Notes: a model not told the origin generated them from the letters alone. A stretch of 9,538 nt of DNA from Novosphingobium sp. UBA6722 (GCA_002454125.1 DKII01000066.1:13547-23084), one strand, 5' to 3'. Shown: positions 1-6,864, numbered from the stretch's first letter. Made by a program: numbers and translations.

Positions 1-694
1 CGAGCGCCAGCGCCTCGGCGGTGCGAATACCGAAGCGTTCGGGCGAGAGCCGCAGGCCCAGCTGGAAATCGGCCCGGGTCGCGCCGCGGATGCCGTCGAT
101 CACCTCGAAGATGATCCGCTTGCGGTGTTCGAAGCTGCCGCCGTAGCCGTCAGTCCGCTGGTTGTTCTCGGCATCGAGGAACTGGGCGAGGATATAGCCG
201 TGGGCGCCGTGGATCTCGACCCCGTCAAACCCGGCCTTCTCGGCGCGGACGGCGGCGGCGATGAAGTCATCGCGGAGCTGTTCGACTTCCGCCGTGGTCA
301 GCGCGCGCGATCCGGTTTCGGCGTCGGCGAAGGGTCCCTGCGGGTCTTCGCCGATCACATCACGCGGTGAGCGGATCCCGGCATGGTGCAATTGGACGGC
401 CGAGAGGCTGCCATTGGCCTTGATCGCGCTGGCCAGCTCGGTCAGGCGCGGGATGTGATCGTCGGACCACACGCCCAGCTGGCCGGGAAAGCCCTGGCCC
501 TGGCGCTGGACGTGGGCCGCTGCCGTCATCACCAGGCCCATGCCGCCTTGGGCGCGCATGGTCAGCCACTTGACCTCGTCATCCGACAGCACCCCGTCGA
601 CCCGGCTCTGCAGGTTGGTCAGCGGGGCCAGCATCATCCGGTTGGCCATTGCCGGACCGCGCGTGAAGGTGAGCGGCGAAGCGGCGTTAGTCAT
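1..694 (-). CDS. Old Yellow Enzyme-family NADH:flavin oxidoreductase (C-terminus cut by window edge)
   Basis: Partial gene: 231 codons are visible from an ATG at 694 and the frame stays open to the left edge. OYE-family enzymes are FMN-containing TIM-barrel ene-reductases of roughly 360-400 residues that reduce activated C=C bonds or related substrates with NAD(P)H. Visible family landmarks are RMMLAPLTN near residues 19-27, where FMN binding begins, QLHHAG at 101-106 (usually QLxHAGR), the substrate/FMN motif IHGAHGYILAQF at 161-172 with H162 and H165, and NQRTDGYGG at 178-186. The HxxH form is typical of the 2,4-dienoyl-CoA reductase / YqjM-like branch rather than the HxxN classical branch. 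The start is supported by an AGGGAG ribosome binding site (704-709) 9 nt upstream. It lies 45 bp downstream of the glycosyltransferase gene on the same strand and may be co-transcribed, though the functions are not obviously linked. The substrate cannot be told from sequence. Confidence 0.93.
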   Translation of the reverse strand, partial: MTNAASPLTFTRGPAMANRMMLAPLTNLQSRVDGVLSDDEVKWLTMRAQGGMGLVMTAAAHVQRQGQGFPGQLGVWSDDHIPRLTELASAIKANGSLSAVQLHHAGIRSPRDVIGEDPQGPFADAETGSRALTTAEVEQLRDDFIAAAVRAEKAGFDGVEIHGAHGYILAQFLDAENNQRTDGYGGSFEHRKRIIFEVIDGIRGATRADFQLGLRLSPERFGIRTAEALAL

Positions 695-739
695 CTTGCG
701 AATCTCCCTGTTCGATTCGCATTTGGCGCGTTCTGCGGC

Positions 740-2023
740 TCAGCGCCAGCTACGCAGCCACATCCACTCTTCAAAGCTCGGCCGCCCGCAACACAGCTTG
801 GCGGCGGAGAGGATCGGGTAGAAGTGGATGAACATGGCAAGGCTCACCACCAGCGCGCCCGCCGCCAGCCAGCGCCACCGGTCGGTCCGCTGCCACAGCG
901 CTTCCAGCGCCAGGGCCAGGCAGACCATCAGGAAGGTGCCGGGCAGCAGGTAATGATAATAGAACTGCACCGGCTTCGATGAGAGCGCCCAGAAGGCAAT
1001 CTGGACGGCATAGAGCCCGGCGAAGACCCAGGCTTCGATCCGGCCGCGCCAACCGGCCCACAGGCACCAGGCGAATGCCGCAAGGCCGGCCAGCATGGTG
1101 AAGGGATTGCCGACCAGCAGGATGCCGCGCTGCGCGCCATCGACCGGCTGGTAGAGGAACCAGATCGCTCGCCAGTTGCCGATCCATTGGTACCACCACG
1201 AGCGATAGGGGTGCGGCTTGGTCACGCTGTCCTGCAATTGCAGCATGTAGACGTGCCAGCCGATCGGGTCCCACGGGTTGACCGGGTCCTTGGCCCAATG
1301 GAACGCCGGCCAGAAGGTCAGCCAGTAGACCACCAGTGGGACAAGGCCGAGCCAGACCCCGGCCTCGATCAGGCTGATCCCCGGAACCGCGCCGCCCTCG
1401 CGCAGATAGAGCCCGCGCAGGCCGCAATCGCGCAGCTTCCAGCCGAGGAAGACCAGCCCGGGCACGATCAGCAGCGGCGCGACCGACCACTTGGCCCCGA
1501 GCGAAAGCCCCATCGCCACGCCCGCCAGCGCCAGCCGCCAGCGTGCCTGTTGCGGCAACCGGACCGCGCTCGCCGCCAGCCACAGGCCGATCATGCCGAA
1601 CAGCGCCATGAACATGTCGAGCATGGCGATCCGGCTCATTACGAACCAGACGAAATTGGTCGCCACCAGGAACATCGCGACCAGCGTGACGAGCCGCCGT
1701 CCGGTAACGAACCAGACCAGCCGGCCCAGCGCGTAAAGCCCGATCGCGCCCGATATGGCCGAGGGAATCCGCCAGTTCAGCGGCGTATCGCCCAGCCAGC
1801 GGATTGCGGCGGCGATGATCGTCTTGCCCAGCACCGGGTGCTCGGGATTGAAGCGCAGCCCCTGATTCTGGTGGCGCGCGGCGTTGATGTAATGGACCTC
1901 GTCGAAATAGATCTGTGAGGGGATCCCCAGTCGCCACCACAGCAGCGCCAGGAAGAAGATCGCGATAACCGCGCACCAGTCAGCCGGGTCCTGTTCAGAC
2001 GTGAAGCGGGGTGCGGCGACCAT
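740..2023 (-). CDS. PMT-type (GT39 family) polyprenyl-phosphate-dependent glycosyltransferase, integral membrane
   Basis: 427-residue multi-pass membrane protein of the dolichyl-phosphate-mannose mannosyltransferase superfamily (phospholipid carrier-dependent glycosyltransferase). Such enzymes move a sugar from a lipid-phosphate carrier to a protein or glycan on the outer face of the inner membrane. After a first membrane helix (about 18-33) comes the first external loop with the conserved acidic pair in YFDEVHY (D41, E42), then NPEHPVLGK (59-67), both family hallmarks; SRIAMLDMFMALF (130-142) also fits. Many further hydrophobic helices follow, and a C-terminal-half segment KPVQFYYHYLLP (350-361) matches the family's YYHYxLP region. 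No MIR or other soluble domain is present, as in bacterial members. The ATG at 2023 is the first possible start, because an in-frame TAA lies four codons upstream (2033-2035). There is no Shine-Dalgarno site, but a promoter directly upstream predicts a leaderless mRNA. It is divergent from metZ and 45 bp upstream of the flavin oxidoreductase. The acceptor and sugar are unknown. Confidence 0.92.
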   Translation of the reverse strand: MVAAPRFTSEQDPADWCAVIAIFFLALLWWRLGIPSQIYFDEVHYINAARHQNQGLRFNPEHPVLGKTIIAAAIRWLGDTPLNWRIPSAISGAIGLYALGRLVWFVTGRRLVTLVAMFLVATNFVWFVMSRIAMLDMFMALFGMIGLWLAASAVRLPQQARWRLALAGVAMGLSLGAKWSVAPLLIVPGLVFLGWKLRDCGLRGLYLREGGAVPGISLIEAGVWLGLVPLVVYWLTFWPAFHWAKDPVNPWDPIGWHVYMLQLQDSVTKPHPYRSWWYQWIGNWRAIWFLYQPVDGAQRGILLVGNPFTMLAGLAAFAWCLWAGWRGRIEAWVFAGLYAVQIAFWALSSKPVQFYYHYLLPGTFLMVCLALALEALWQRTDRWRWLAAGALVVSLAMFIHFYPILSAAKLCCGRPSFEEWMWLRSWR

Positions 2024-2029
2024 GGCGGG

Positions 2030-2058
2030 GAATTACCGGTGCCATCACAAGGTGGCAA
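2030..2058 (-). promoter_or_regulatory. Predicted sigma-70-type promoter of the GT39 glycosyltransferase gene
   Basis: Read on the minus strand, TTGCCA (2053-2058) and TAATTC (2030-2035) are separated by exactly 17 bp. The -10 box ends 6 nt before the ATG at 2023, so transcription would begin at or next to the start codon and give a leaderless mRNA. This agrees with the absence of any Shine-Dalgarno sequence. Predicted by eye only. Confidence 0.5.
2040..2057. repeat. Inverted repeat in the pmt-metZ divergent promoter region
   Basis: TGCCATC and GGTGGCA form a 7-bp hairpin or dyad (one G-T pair) around a 4-nt centre ACAA. It covers most of the -35 box and the upstream spacer of the minus-strand promoter and lies 46 bp before the metZ start. 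It could be an operator for the divergent genes, or chance in GC-rich DNA. It does not resemble the SAM-II riboswitch that precedes some alphaproteobacterial methionine genes. Confidence 0.35.
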
Positions 2059-2063
2059 TGCTC

Positions 2064-2091
2064 TTGCGGCGCTTGCGCACGGCCCTTACAG
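2064..2091 (+). promoter_or_regulatory. Weak candidate promoter of metZ
   Basis: TTGCGG (2064-2069) and TTACAG (2086-2091) are 16 bp apart and end 11 nt before the metZ ATG. The -10 box is a poor match. If real, the leader would be only a few nucleotides long, in keeping with the lack of a ribosome binding site before metZ. Offered as the best candidate in a 79-bp divergent gap that must contain some metZ promoter unless it starts inside the neighbouring gene. Confidence 0.25.
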
Positions 2092-2102
2092 CCGCCCACA
2101 TC

Positions 2103-3308
2103 ATGAAGCGCACCACCGGAACCGACCGTTCGATCACCGCCAAGTGGCGGCCCGCTACCCGCGCCGTGCGCGGCGGCACCTGGCGCAGCGAGCATGGCGA
2201 GACCAGCGAGGCGCTGTTCCTGACCTCTGGCTACACCTACGATACCGCTGCCGAAGTCGCCGCACGCTTCGCTGGCGAGGCCGAGGGGATGACCTATTCG
2301 CGCCTCCAGAACCCGACCGTCGCGATGCTGGAAGAACGCATCGCGCTGATGGAAGGGGCCGAGGCCTGCCGCGCTCAGGCGACTGGTATGGCGGCCATGA
2401 CGACGGCGCTGCTGTGCCAGCTTTCCGCCGGCGACCATGTCGTTGCCGCCCGCGCGGCCTTCGGCTCCTGCCGCTGGCTGGTCGACAGCCTGCTGCCGCG
2501 CTTCGGGATCGAGACGACGACGATCGACGCACGCGACAATGCCCAGTGGGAAGCCGCAATTCGGCCGAACACCAAGGTGTTCTTCTTCGAAACGCCCGCC
2601 AACCCGACGATGGACATCGTTGACCTCAAGTTCGTCTGCGATCTGGCGCGCAGCCGCGGGATCACGACGGTGGTCGACAACGCGTTCTGCACCGCCGCCT
2701 TGCAGCGCCCGTTGGAATTCAGCGCCGATGTCGTCGCCTATTCGGCCACCAAGCTGATGGACGGGCAGGGCCGCGTCCTCGCCGGGGCAGTCTGCGGGTC
2801 GGCCCAGTTCATCAACGACGTGCTGATGCCTTTCCAGCGCAACACCGGACCCAATTGCTCCCCGTTCAACGCCTGGGTGGTGATGAAGGGGCTCGAGACA
2901 TTGGACCTGCGGGTCAAGCAGCAGAGCGCCAATGCGCTCAAGGTCGGCCAGTTCCTCGAAGGGCGGGTGCCAAGGATCTTGCACCCCGGCCTTGCCAGCC
3001 ATCCGCAGCACAATCTGGCGATGCAGCAGATGGACGCCTGCGGCTCGATCTTCTCGTTCGAGGTCAAGGACCGGGCCCAGGCCCATGCGCTGCTCGATGC
3101 GCTGGCCCTGATCGATATCTCCAACAACATCGGGGATTCGCGCTCGCTGATGACGCACCCGGCCTCGACCACCCACTATTCGGTCAGCGCCGAGGCGCGG
3201 GCGGAAATGGGCGTCACCGAGGGGATGCTGCGGATCAACGTGGGGCTTGAGGATCCGCAGGACCTGATCGAGGACCTCGACCAGGCGCTCAAGGCCGCCG
3301 GGCTCTAG
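2103..3308 (+). CDS. metZ: O-succinylhomoserine sulfhydrylase (MetZ)
   Basis: 401-residue PLP enzyme of the Cys/Met metabolism (gamma-family) group. It condenses O-succinylhomoserine with sulfide to give homocysteine, the direct sulfhydrylation route to methionine in the cytoplasm. Landmarks, numbered from the chosen start: TYSRLQNPT (64-72), whose Tyr and Arg contact the cofactor phosphate of the partner subunit in this family; ETPANPTMDIVDL (163-175); VVDNAF with D192 facing the PLP pyridine nitrogen; SATKLMDGQGRVLAG (214-228) with K217 as the Schiff-base lysine; and GDSRSLMTHPASTTH (344-358). The DGQGRVLGG-like stretch after the lysine points to MetZ rather than MetB or MetC. The frame is open back to 2001, but homology begins at MKRTTGTDRS, so the ATG at 2103 was chosen; the extra 34 residues would overlap the divergent gene. 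Length matches MetZ (about 400). The permease gene follows after 3 bp. An O-acetylhomoserine specificity cannot be fully excluded. Confidence 0.95.
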   Translation: MKRTTGTDRSITAKWRPATRAVRGGTWRSEHGETSEALFLTSGYTYDTAAEVAARFAGEAEGMTYSRLQNPTVAMLEERIALMEGAEACRAQATGMAAMTTALLCQLSAGDHVVAARAAFGSCRWLVDSLLPRFGIETTTIDARDNAQWEAAIRPNTKVFFFETPANPTMDIVDLKFVCDLARSRGITTVVDNAFCTAALQRPLEFSADVVAYSATKLMDGQGRVLAGAVCGSAQFINDVLMPFQRNTGPNCSPFNAWVVMKGLETLDLRVKQQSANALKVGQFLEGRVPRILHPGLASHPQHNLAMQQMDACGSIFSFEVKDRAQAHALLDALALIDISNNIGDSRSLMTHPASTTHYSVSAEARAEMGVTEGMLRINVGLEDPQDLIEDLDQALKAAGL

Positions 3309-3311
3309 GGC

Positions 3312-4184
3312 TTGGATACACTCTCGCTGCTGCTGGTCCTGCTGGCGGCGGTCTGCCACGCCACCTGGAACCTTGCCGCCAAGCGCTCGGCCCATGCCGG
3401 CGGGGTCTTCCTGTTCTGGTCGACCCTGCTCTCCTCGATCGCCTTCGCGCCCTGGGCGCTGTGGATCATCATCGGCGAGGGCTTCCGCTGGGCCTGGCCG
3501 ATGCTCGCGGCAATCGTTGCCAGCGGCTGCCTGCACCTGGCCTATAGCCACGCGCTGCAGACCGGTTACCGCAAGGCTGACCTCTCCGTGGTATATCCGA
3601 TTGCGCGGGGCACCGGGCCGCTGCTCTCTTCGCTGGGTGCCTTTCTGTTGCTGGGCGAAGTGCCGGGGCCACTGCGGCTGCTCGGTCTGCTCGGCGTGGT
3701 CGGCGGGATCCTGCTGATTGCCACTGACGGTCGCTTCAGCACGTTTGCCCGCCCTGGCGCGATGGCCGGACTGCGCTGGGGGCTGCTGACCGGCGCCCTG
3801 ATCGCGACCTACACCCTGGTCGATGGCTCGGCGGTCAAGCTGCTGCTGCTCTCGCCCGTGGTGCTCGATTGGGGCGCCAATGTTGTGCGCACCGTGCTGC
3901 TCGCGCCGCAGGTGCTGCGCGATCGGGCCGCAGCGACGCAGGCCATGCAGGGTCACTGGATCAGCGCCTGGACCGTCGCCCTGCTGGCCCCCTTTGGCTA
4001 CATCCTCGTACTCTGGGCGATGCAGCGCGGCGCGCCGCTCAGCGTCGTCGCTCCGATGCGTGAGATGTCGATGATGCTGGTGGCGCTGCTTGGCATGGTC
4101 CTGCTGCGCGAGCCGGTCGGTCGGGCGCGGCTGGCCGGCTGCGCGTTGATGGTGGCGGGCGTGGTGCTGCTGGCGCGCAGCTGA
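3312..4184 (+). CDS. EamA/DMT-family membrane transporter
   Basis: 290-residue, almost entirely hydrophobic protein with two tandem EamA repeats (about 1-137 and 155-288) and ten likely membrane helices, the usual layout and length of drug/metabolite transporter permeases in the inner membrane. Repeat 1 ends VVYPIARGTGPLLSSLGAFL with E116 in the following LLLGE; repeat 2 ends SVVAPMREMSMMLVALLG with LLREPVG. These are the paired signature positions of the family. The N-terminal ATWNLAAKR (18-25 region) is also typical. The start is a TTG at 3312; no ATG lies near and the N-terminus fits the family. It begins 3 bp after the metZ stop and has no well-spaced ribosome binding site, so translation is probably coupled to metZ. 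Family members export amino acids, purines, drugs or other small metabolites. Export of an amino acid linked to methionine metabolism is suggested only by position. Confidence 0.88.
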   Translation: MDTLSLLLVLLAAVCHATWNLAAKRSAHAGGVFLFWSTLLSSIAFAPWALWIIIGEGFRWAWPMLAAIVASGCLHLAYSHALQTGYRKADLSVVYPIARGTGPLLSSLGAFLLLGEVPGPLRLLGLLGVVGGILLIATDGRFSTFARPGAMAGLRWGLLTGALIATYTLVDGSAVKLLLLSPVVLDWGANVVRTVLLAPQVLRDRAAATQAMQGHWISAWTVALLAPFGYILVLWAMQRGAPLSVVAPMREMSMMLVALLGMVLLREPVGRARLAGCALMVAGVVLLARS

Positions 4185-4232
4185 TTTTACCACAATCGAC
4201 CGGCAAAGTAGCAAGATCAGTCGCTCGCCCCA

Positions 4233-4261
4233 TTGTCGCCGCGCCGCCCAATCGCTACCTT
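4233..4261 (+). promoter_or_regulatory. Predicted sigma-70-type promoter of apaG-lysR
   Basis: TTGTCG (4233-4238) and TACCTT (4256-4261) are exactly 17 bp apart inside the 84-bp gap after the permease gene. The -10 box ends 7 nt before the apaG ATG, so the transcript would start at the start codon (leaderless), in agreement with the missing Shine-Dalgarno site. This is the same geometry as the predicted glycosyltransferase promoter. Found by eye. Confidence 0.5.
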
Positions 4262-4268
4262 GCCGCCC

Positions 4269-4667
4269 ATGAAGGAGCTGTTCCAGCACGCCGCAACCAC
4301 CGACGGGATCACCGTCCGGGTGACCGTCAACTTCCTGCCTGAACAGTCGCAGGTTGAGGCGGGCAAATGGTTCTGGGTCTATCACATCCGGATCGAGAAC
4401 CACGCCGATCAGGCGGTCCAGCTGCTGACCCGCCACTGGCAGATCACCGACGGGCGCGGGATGGTCAATTTCATCGAGGGTGAGGGCGTGGTCGGCGAAC
4501 AGCCGGTGATCCAGCCGGGCGGCAGTCATGACTATGTCTCGGGCTGCCCGCTCGCCACCCCGCATGGCTCGATGGAGGGCTTCTATACCTTCCGCTGCGA
4601 GGACGGTTCGCTGATGGAAGCGGCGATCCCGTTCTTCCCGCTGGCGGCTCCCGCCACGGCAGGCTAA
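4269..4667 (+). CDS. apaG: ApaG protein (DUF525 family)
   Basis: 132-residue small protein made of one ApaG domain, a fibronectin-III-like beta sandwich of about 125 residues. The match is clear: VTVNFLPEQS (18-27), YHIRIENHADQAVQLLTRHW (38-57), then ITDGRG and GEGVVGEQPVIQPGGS (71-86) with the conserved glycine cluster, and YVSGCPLATPHGSMEGFYTF (89-108). ApaG was linked to cobalt resistance and magnesium efflux in enterobacteria and to diadenosine tetraphosphate levels through the apaGH operon, but its molecular activity is unsettled; no apaH is seen here. The ATG at 4269 was preferred over an upstream TTG at 4233 because homology starts at MKELFQ and the -35 box overlaps the longer reading. 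There is no Shine-Dalgarno sequence. It lies 12 bp upstream of the LysR gene and is probably co-transcribed with it. Confidence 0.95.
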   Translation: MKELFQHAATTDGITVRVTVNFLPEQSQVEAGKWFWVYHIRIENHADQAVQLLTRHWQITDGRGMVNFIEGEGVVGEQPVIQPGGSHDYVSGCPLATPHGSMEGFYTFRCEDGSLMEAAIPFFPLAAPATAG

Positions 4668-4679
4668 GGCCCCGGCGCG

Positions 4680-5468
4680 ATGAAGCGCACGCACCTGCCT
4701 CTCAACGCCCTGCGCGTATTCGATGCCGCTGCCCGGCACCTGTCGTTCACCCGCGCTGCGGATGAGCTGGCGGTCACGCCTGCCGCCGTCGGCCAGCAGA
4801 TTCGCGCGCTCGAAGACCTGCTCGGCGTGGTGCTGTTCCGCCGCACGCCCAAGGGCCTGGAACTGACGGACGAGGCGACGGCCGGCCTCGAATCGCTGCG
4901 CACCGGCTTTTTGCACTTCGAGGATGCGGTTACCGCGATGCAGGCGGGCCAATCGAGCCACGTCTACACCATCGCCGCCCCGCGCGATTTCTTCGCCGCC
5001 TGGCTCGCGCCGCGTCTGGCCGAGTTTCGCGCGGCGAACCCGGAAGTTCGCTATAGCCTGGTCAATGACGAGACCGCCGACTTCACCGAGGCCAACATGG
5101 ATCTGGCCATTCGCTGGGCCGAAGGACCGGGCGATCTCGAAGGGGTCGCACTCGGTACCGCCGAACGCGTGATTGCGGGTGAGGGGGACTGGATCGCCTG
5201 GCCCGGTGATCCCTATCCCGGCGGCGAGGAAGCCGGCGCCCCGTCGCTCCAGGCGGGCGATGCCGGGCAAGCTCTGGCCGCTGCTGCCGCCGGAATGGGC
5301 AAGGCCCGCGTCCCCGCGCAGCTTGCCCTGACCTGGGCCGGGGCTGGTCGCGGTGTTACCCTGACCGAACCCGAACCCTGCCGCCGCGCCTACTGGCTGG
5401 TCGCCCCGCTGCCGCAGTGGCGGCAGAAGAAGGTCAAGGCGCTGGTGGCTTTCCTGACCGGCAACTGA
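4680..5468 (+). CDS. LysR-type transcriptional regulator, GcvA-like, with shortened effector domain
   Basis: 262-residue DNA-binding regulator. The N-terminal winged helix-turn-helix (about 5-65) is a strong LysR match: LNALRVFDAAARHLSFTRAA, then DELAVTPAAVGQQIRALEDL and LFRRTPKGLELTDEA. The effector domain begins near 95 (YTIAAPRDFFAAWLAPRLAE) and keeps the family's first strands through DLAIRWAEGPGDLEGVALG. LysR proteins are usually about 300 residues; about 35-40 are missing after residue 160, where subdomain II normally has the region ending in LLxH. The remaining part (GDWIAWPGDP to ALVAFLTG) is continuous, with no stop or frameshift, and the C-terminus looks natural. It is probably a functional compact form, though ligand sensing may be altered. 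The ATG at 4680 follows AAGG at 4666-4669. It is convergent with the amidohydrolase gene, 9 bp apart. The target genes are unknown and there is no divergent partner of its own. Confidence 0.9.
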   Translation: MKRTHLPLNALRVFDAAARHLSFTRAADELAVTPAAVGQQIRALEDLLGVVLFRRTPKGLELTDEATAGLESLRTGFLHFEDAVTAMQAGQSSHVYTIAAPRDFFAAWLAPRLAEFRAANPEVRYSLVNDETADFTEANMDLAIRWAEGPGDLEGVALGTAERVIAGEGDWIAWPGDPYPGGEEAGAPSLQAGDAGQALAAAAAGMGKARVPAQLALTWAGAGRGVTLTEPEPCRRAYWLVAPLPQWRQKKVKALVAFLTGN

Positions 5469-5477
5469 GCGCCGCGC

Positions 5478-6764
5478 TTACGGCCTGACAATCACCTCGC
5501 CGCGGGCCATGACGAACTTCATCGCCTTTAGCACTTTCACGTCCGCCAGCGGATCGCCGCTGACCGCGATGATGTCAGCGGCCTTGCCGGGTTCGAGCGT
5601 CCCGGTTTCCTTGTCGACGCCCAGCAGCGCGGCGGCGTTGATGGTGGCGGCCTTGATCGCTTCGGCGGGCGGCATGCCGAACTTGACCAGCAGTTCGAAC
5701 TCATCGGCATTGCGGCCGTGCTTCGAAACGCCGGCATCGGTGCCGTACGCGATCTTCACGCCCAGCGGATAGGCGATTTGCAACGATTTGCCGGTGATGC
5801 CGATGCGCCAGTCGATCTGCGCCTTGATCGCCGGAGGATAGGCATTGGGGTTGGCGGCCAGACGTTCAAGGTAGCCGTTCACTGTGCTGAGGGTGGGGAC
5901 GTAATAGGTGCCGGCCTTGGCCATCATCTTGGCGGTTTCCTCGTCGATGGTGGTGCCGTGCTCGATCGAATCCGCCCCCGCGCGGACTGCCAGCTTGATC
6001 CCGTCGAGACCGTGGGCATGGACCGCCACCTTGCGGCCATAGGCGTGGGCGGTTTCTACCAGCGCCTTGGCCTCATCCTCGACCATGCGGGTGGCGAGGC
6101 CAGTCCCGGAATTGACCCCGCCGGTGGTGGCGAACTTGATCACGTCGGCGCCGCGCCCGATCTGGCGGCGCACGGCGCGGCGGCAATCGTCGGCCCCGTC
6201 ACAGAGGTTCTCTGTGCCGATCATGCCATGCATTTCATCGGCCAGGCCAACGCGGCCGTCCATGTGGCCGCCGGTGGTGGAGATCGATTCGCCCGCATCG
6301 ACAATCCGCGGACCCTGGACCCAGCCGCGCTTGATCGCTTCCTTCAGCGCCAGCACCTTGCCGCCTTCGTCACCCAGGTTGCGCACCGTGGTGAAGCCCG
6401 CACGCAGCGTCTTCATCCCGTTCCAATAGGTTTCCATCGCGTGCAGCGGGATGCCTTCGGTCACCATCGCGACGATGCCTTCATTCCCGGCGCGGTCAGA
6501 GGCGAGGTGGGTGTGGCTGTCGATCAGGCCGGGCAGGACCGTCTTGTCCTTGAGGTCGATCGCGGTGGCGCCTTCGGGTGCGGCAACATAGCCATCCTGC
6601 AGCGAGACGATCCGGCCCTGGTCCACCACGATCGTCGTCGCCCCGCGCGGCGCCTGGCCCGGAACGGCAATCACGCGGCCGGCATGGATATAGGTCGGCG
6701 CGGCCAGGGCAGCCGTGCTGGCGAGCAGCGTGGTGACGGCAAGCGCAAGCGTGGAAATCTTCAT
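5478..6764 (-). CDS. Exported metal-dependent amidohydrolase, dipeptidase/prolidase-like
   Basis: 428-residue amidohydrolase-superfamily enzyme with a clear Sec signal peptide: MK, a hydrophobic core, and likely cleavage after ALA at residue 21, so it should act in the periplasm. The metal site of the binuclear branch is complete: HTH at 84-86 (LIDSHTHLASD), K210 in DVIKFATTGGV as the likely carbamylated lysine, H251 in VHAHG after strand 5, H269 in SIEHGT after strand 6, and D343 in YGTDAG after strand 8. This arrangement and the C-terminal GTLEPGKAADIIAVSGDPL fit the Xaa-Pro / Xaa-Arg dipeptidase group, of which Caulobacter and environmental members have been characterised; the exact substrate is uncertain. 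C188 and C194 could form a disulfide. The ATG at 6764 is supported by AGGGAG (6773-6778) 8 nt upstream and by the signal peptide. It is divergent from the P450 gene and convergent with the LysR gene. Confidence 0.93.
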   Translation of the reverse strand: MKISTLALAVTTLLASTAALAAPTYIHAGRVIAVPGQAPRGATTIVVDQGRIVSLQDGYVAAPEGATAIDLKDKTVLPGLIDSHTHLASDRAGNEGIVAMVTEGIPLHAMETYWNGMKTLRAGFTTVRNLGDEGGKVLALKEAIKRGWVQGPRIVDAGESISTTGGHMDGRVGLADEMHGMIGTENLCDGADDCRRAVRRQIGRGADVIKFATTGGVNSGTGLATRMVEDEAKALVETAHAYGRKVAVHAHGLDGIKLAVRAGADSIEHGTTIDEETAKMMAKAGTYYVPTLSTVNGYLERLAANPNAYPPAIKAQIDWRIGITGKSLQIAYPLGVKIAYGTDAGVSKHGRNADEFELLVKFGMPPAEAIKAATINAAALLGVDKETGTLEPGKAADIIAVSGDPLADVKVLKAMKFVMARGEVIVRP

Positions 6765-6796
6765 TGTGGCTGCTCCCTGAAGGTCTGTTTGGCCGG

Positions 6797-6825
6797 AGCC
6801 TAGCGGGCGCGGCGCTGGCCCGCAA
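6797..6825 (-). promoter_or_regulatory. Predicted promoter of the amidohydrolase gene
   Basis: On the minus strand TTGCGG (6820-6825) and TAGGCT (6797-6802) are separated by 17 bp. Transcription would start near 6790, leaving a leader of about 25 nt that includes the AGGGAG ribosome binding site. The palindrome at 6843-6864 lies 17 bp upstream of the -35 box. Confidence 0.4.
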
Positions 6826-6842
6826 CGCCGCTTGCTGCAAAG

Positions 6843-6864
6843 TTGCTGACAGGAATGTCAGTAA
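6843..6864. promoter_or_regulatory. 22-bp near-perfect palindrome, candidate operator
   Basis: Two CTGACA / TGTCAG arms (6846-6851 and 6856-6861) flank a GGAA centre, and the outer TT (6843-6844) and AA (6863-6864) also pair, with a single mismatch at 6845/6862. It sits in the 175-bp gap between the divergent amidohydrolase and P450 genes. Size and symmetry suit a dimeric repressor of TetR type, but no such regulator is in the window. No convincing -35/-10 pair for the P450 was found next to it. Confidence 0.45.

Noticed and set aside
1187..1918. A 243-residue open frame antisense to the glycosyltransferase
   Set aside because: Gln/Arg/Pro/His-rich translation without homology, and the opposite strand encodes a clear membrane protein with family motifs.
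2001..2102. N-terminal extension of metZ to an ATG at 2001
   Set aside because: It would overlap the divergent glycosyltransferase start and its promoter, and the 34 extra residues do not resemble MetZ, whose homology begins at the ATG at 2103.
2024..2102. SAM-II or other methionine riboswitch upstream of metZ
   Set aside because: The gap is only 79 bp, the conserved SAM-II core is not visible, and the one hairpin present does not fit its pseudoknot.
1995..5270. A 1091-residue open frame on the minus strand, antisense to metZ, the permease, apaG and lysR
   Set aside because: Its composition is rich in Arg, Gly, Gln and His with no recognisable domain, and it runs opposite four well-supported genes. 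It is the expected shadow of codon bias in GC-rich DNA.
5718..6803. A 361-residue open frame antisense to the amidohydrolase
   Set aside because: Low-complexity Gly/Ala/Arg/His-rich translation, with no domain and no ribosome binding site; a shadow of the real gene.
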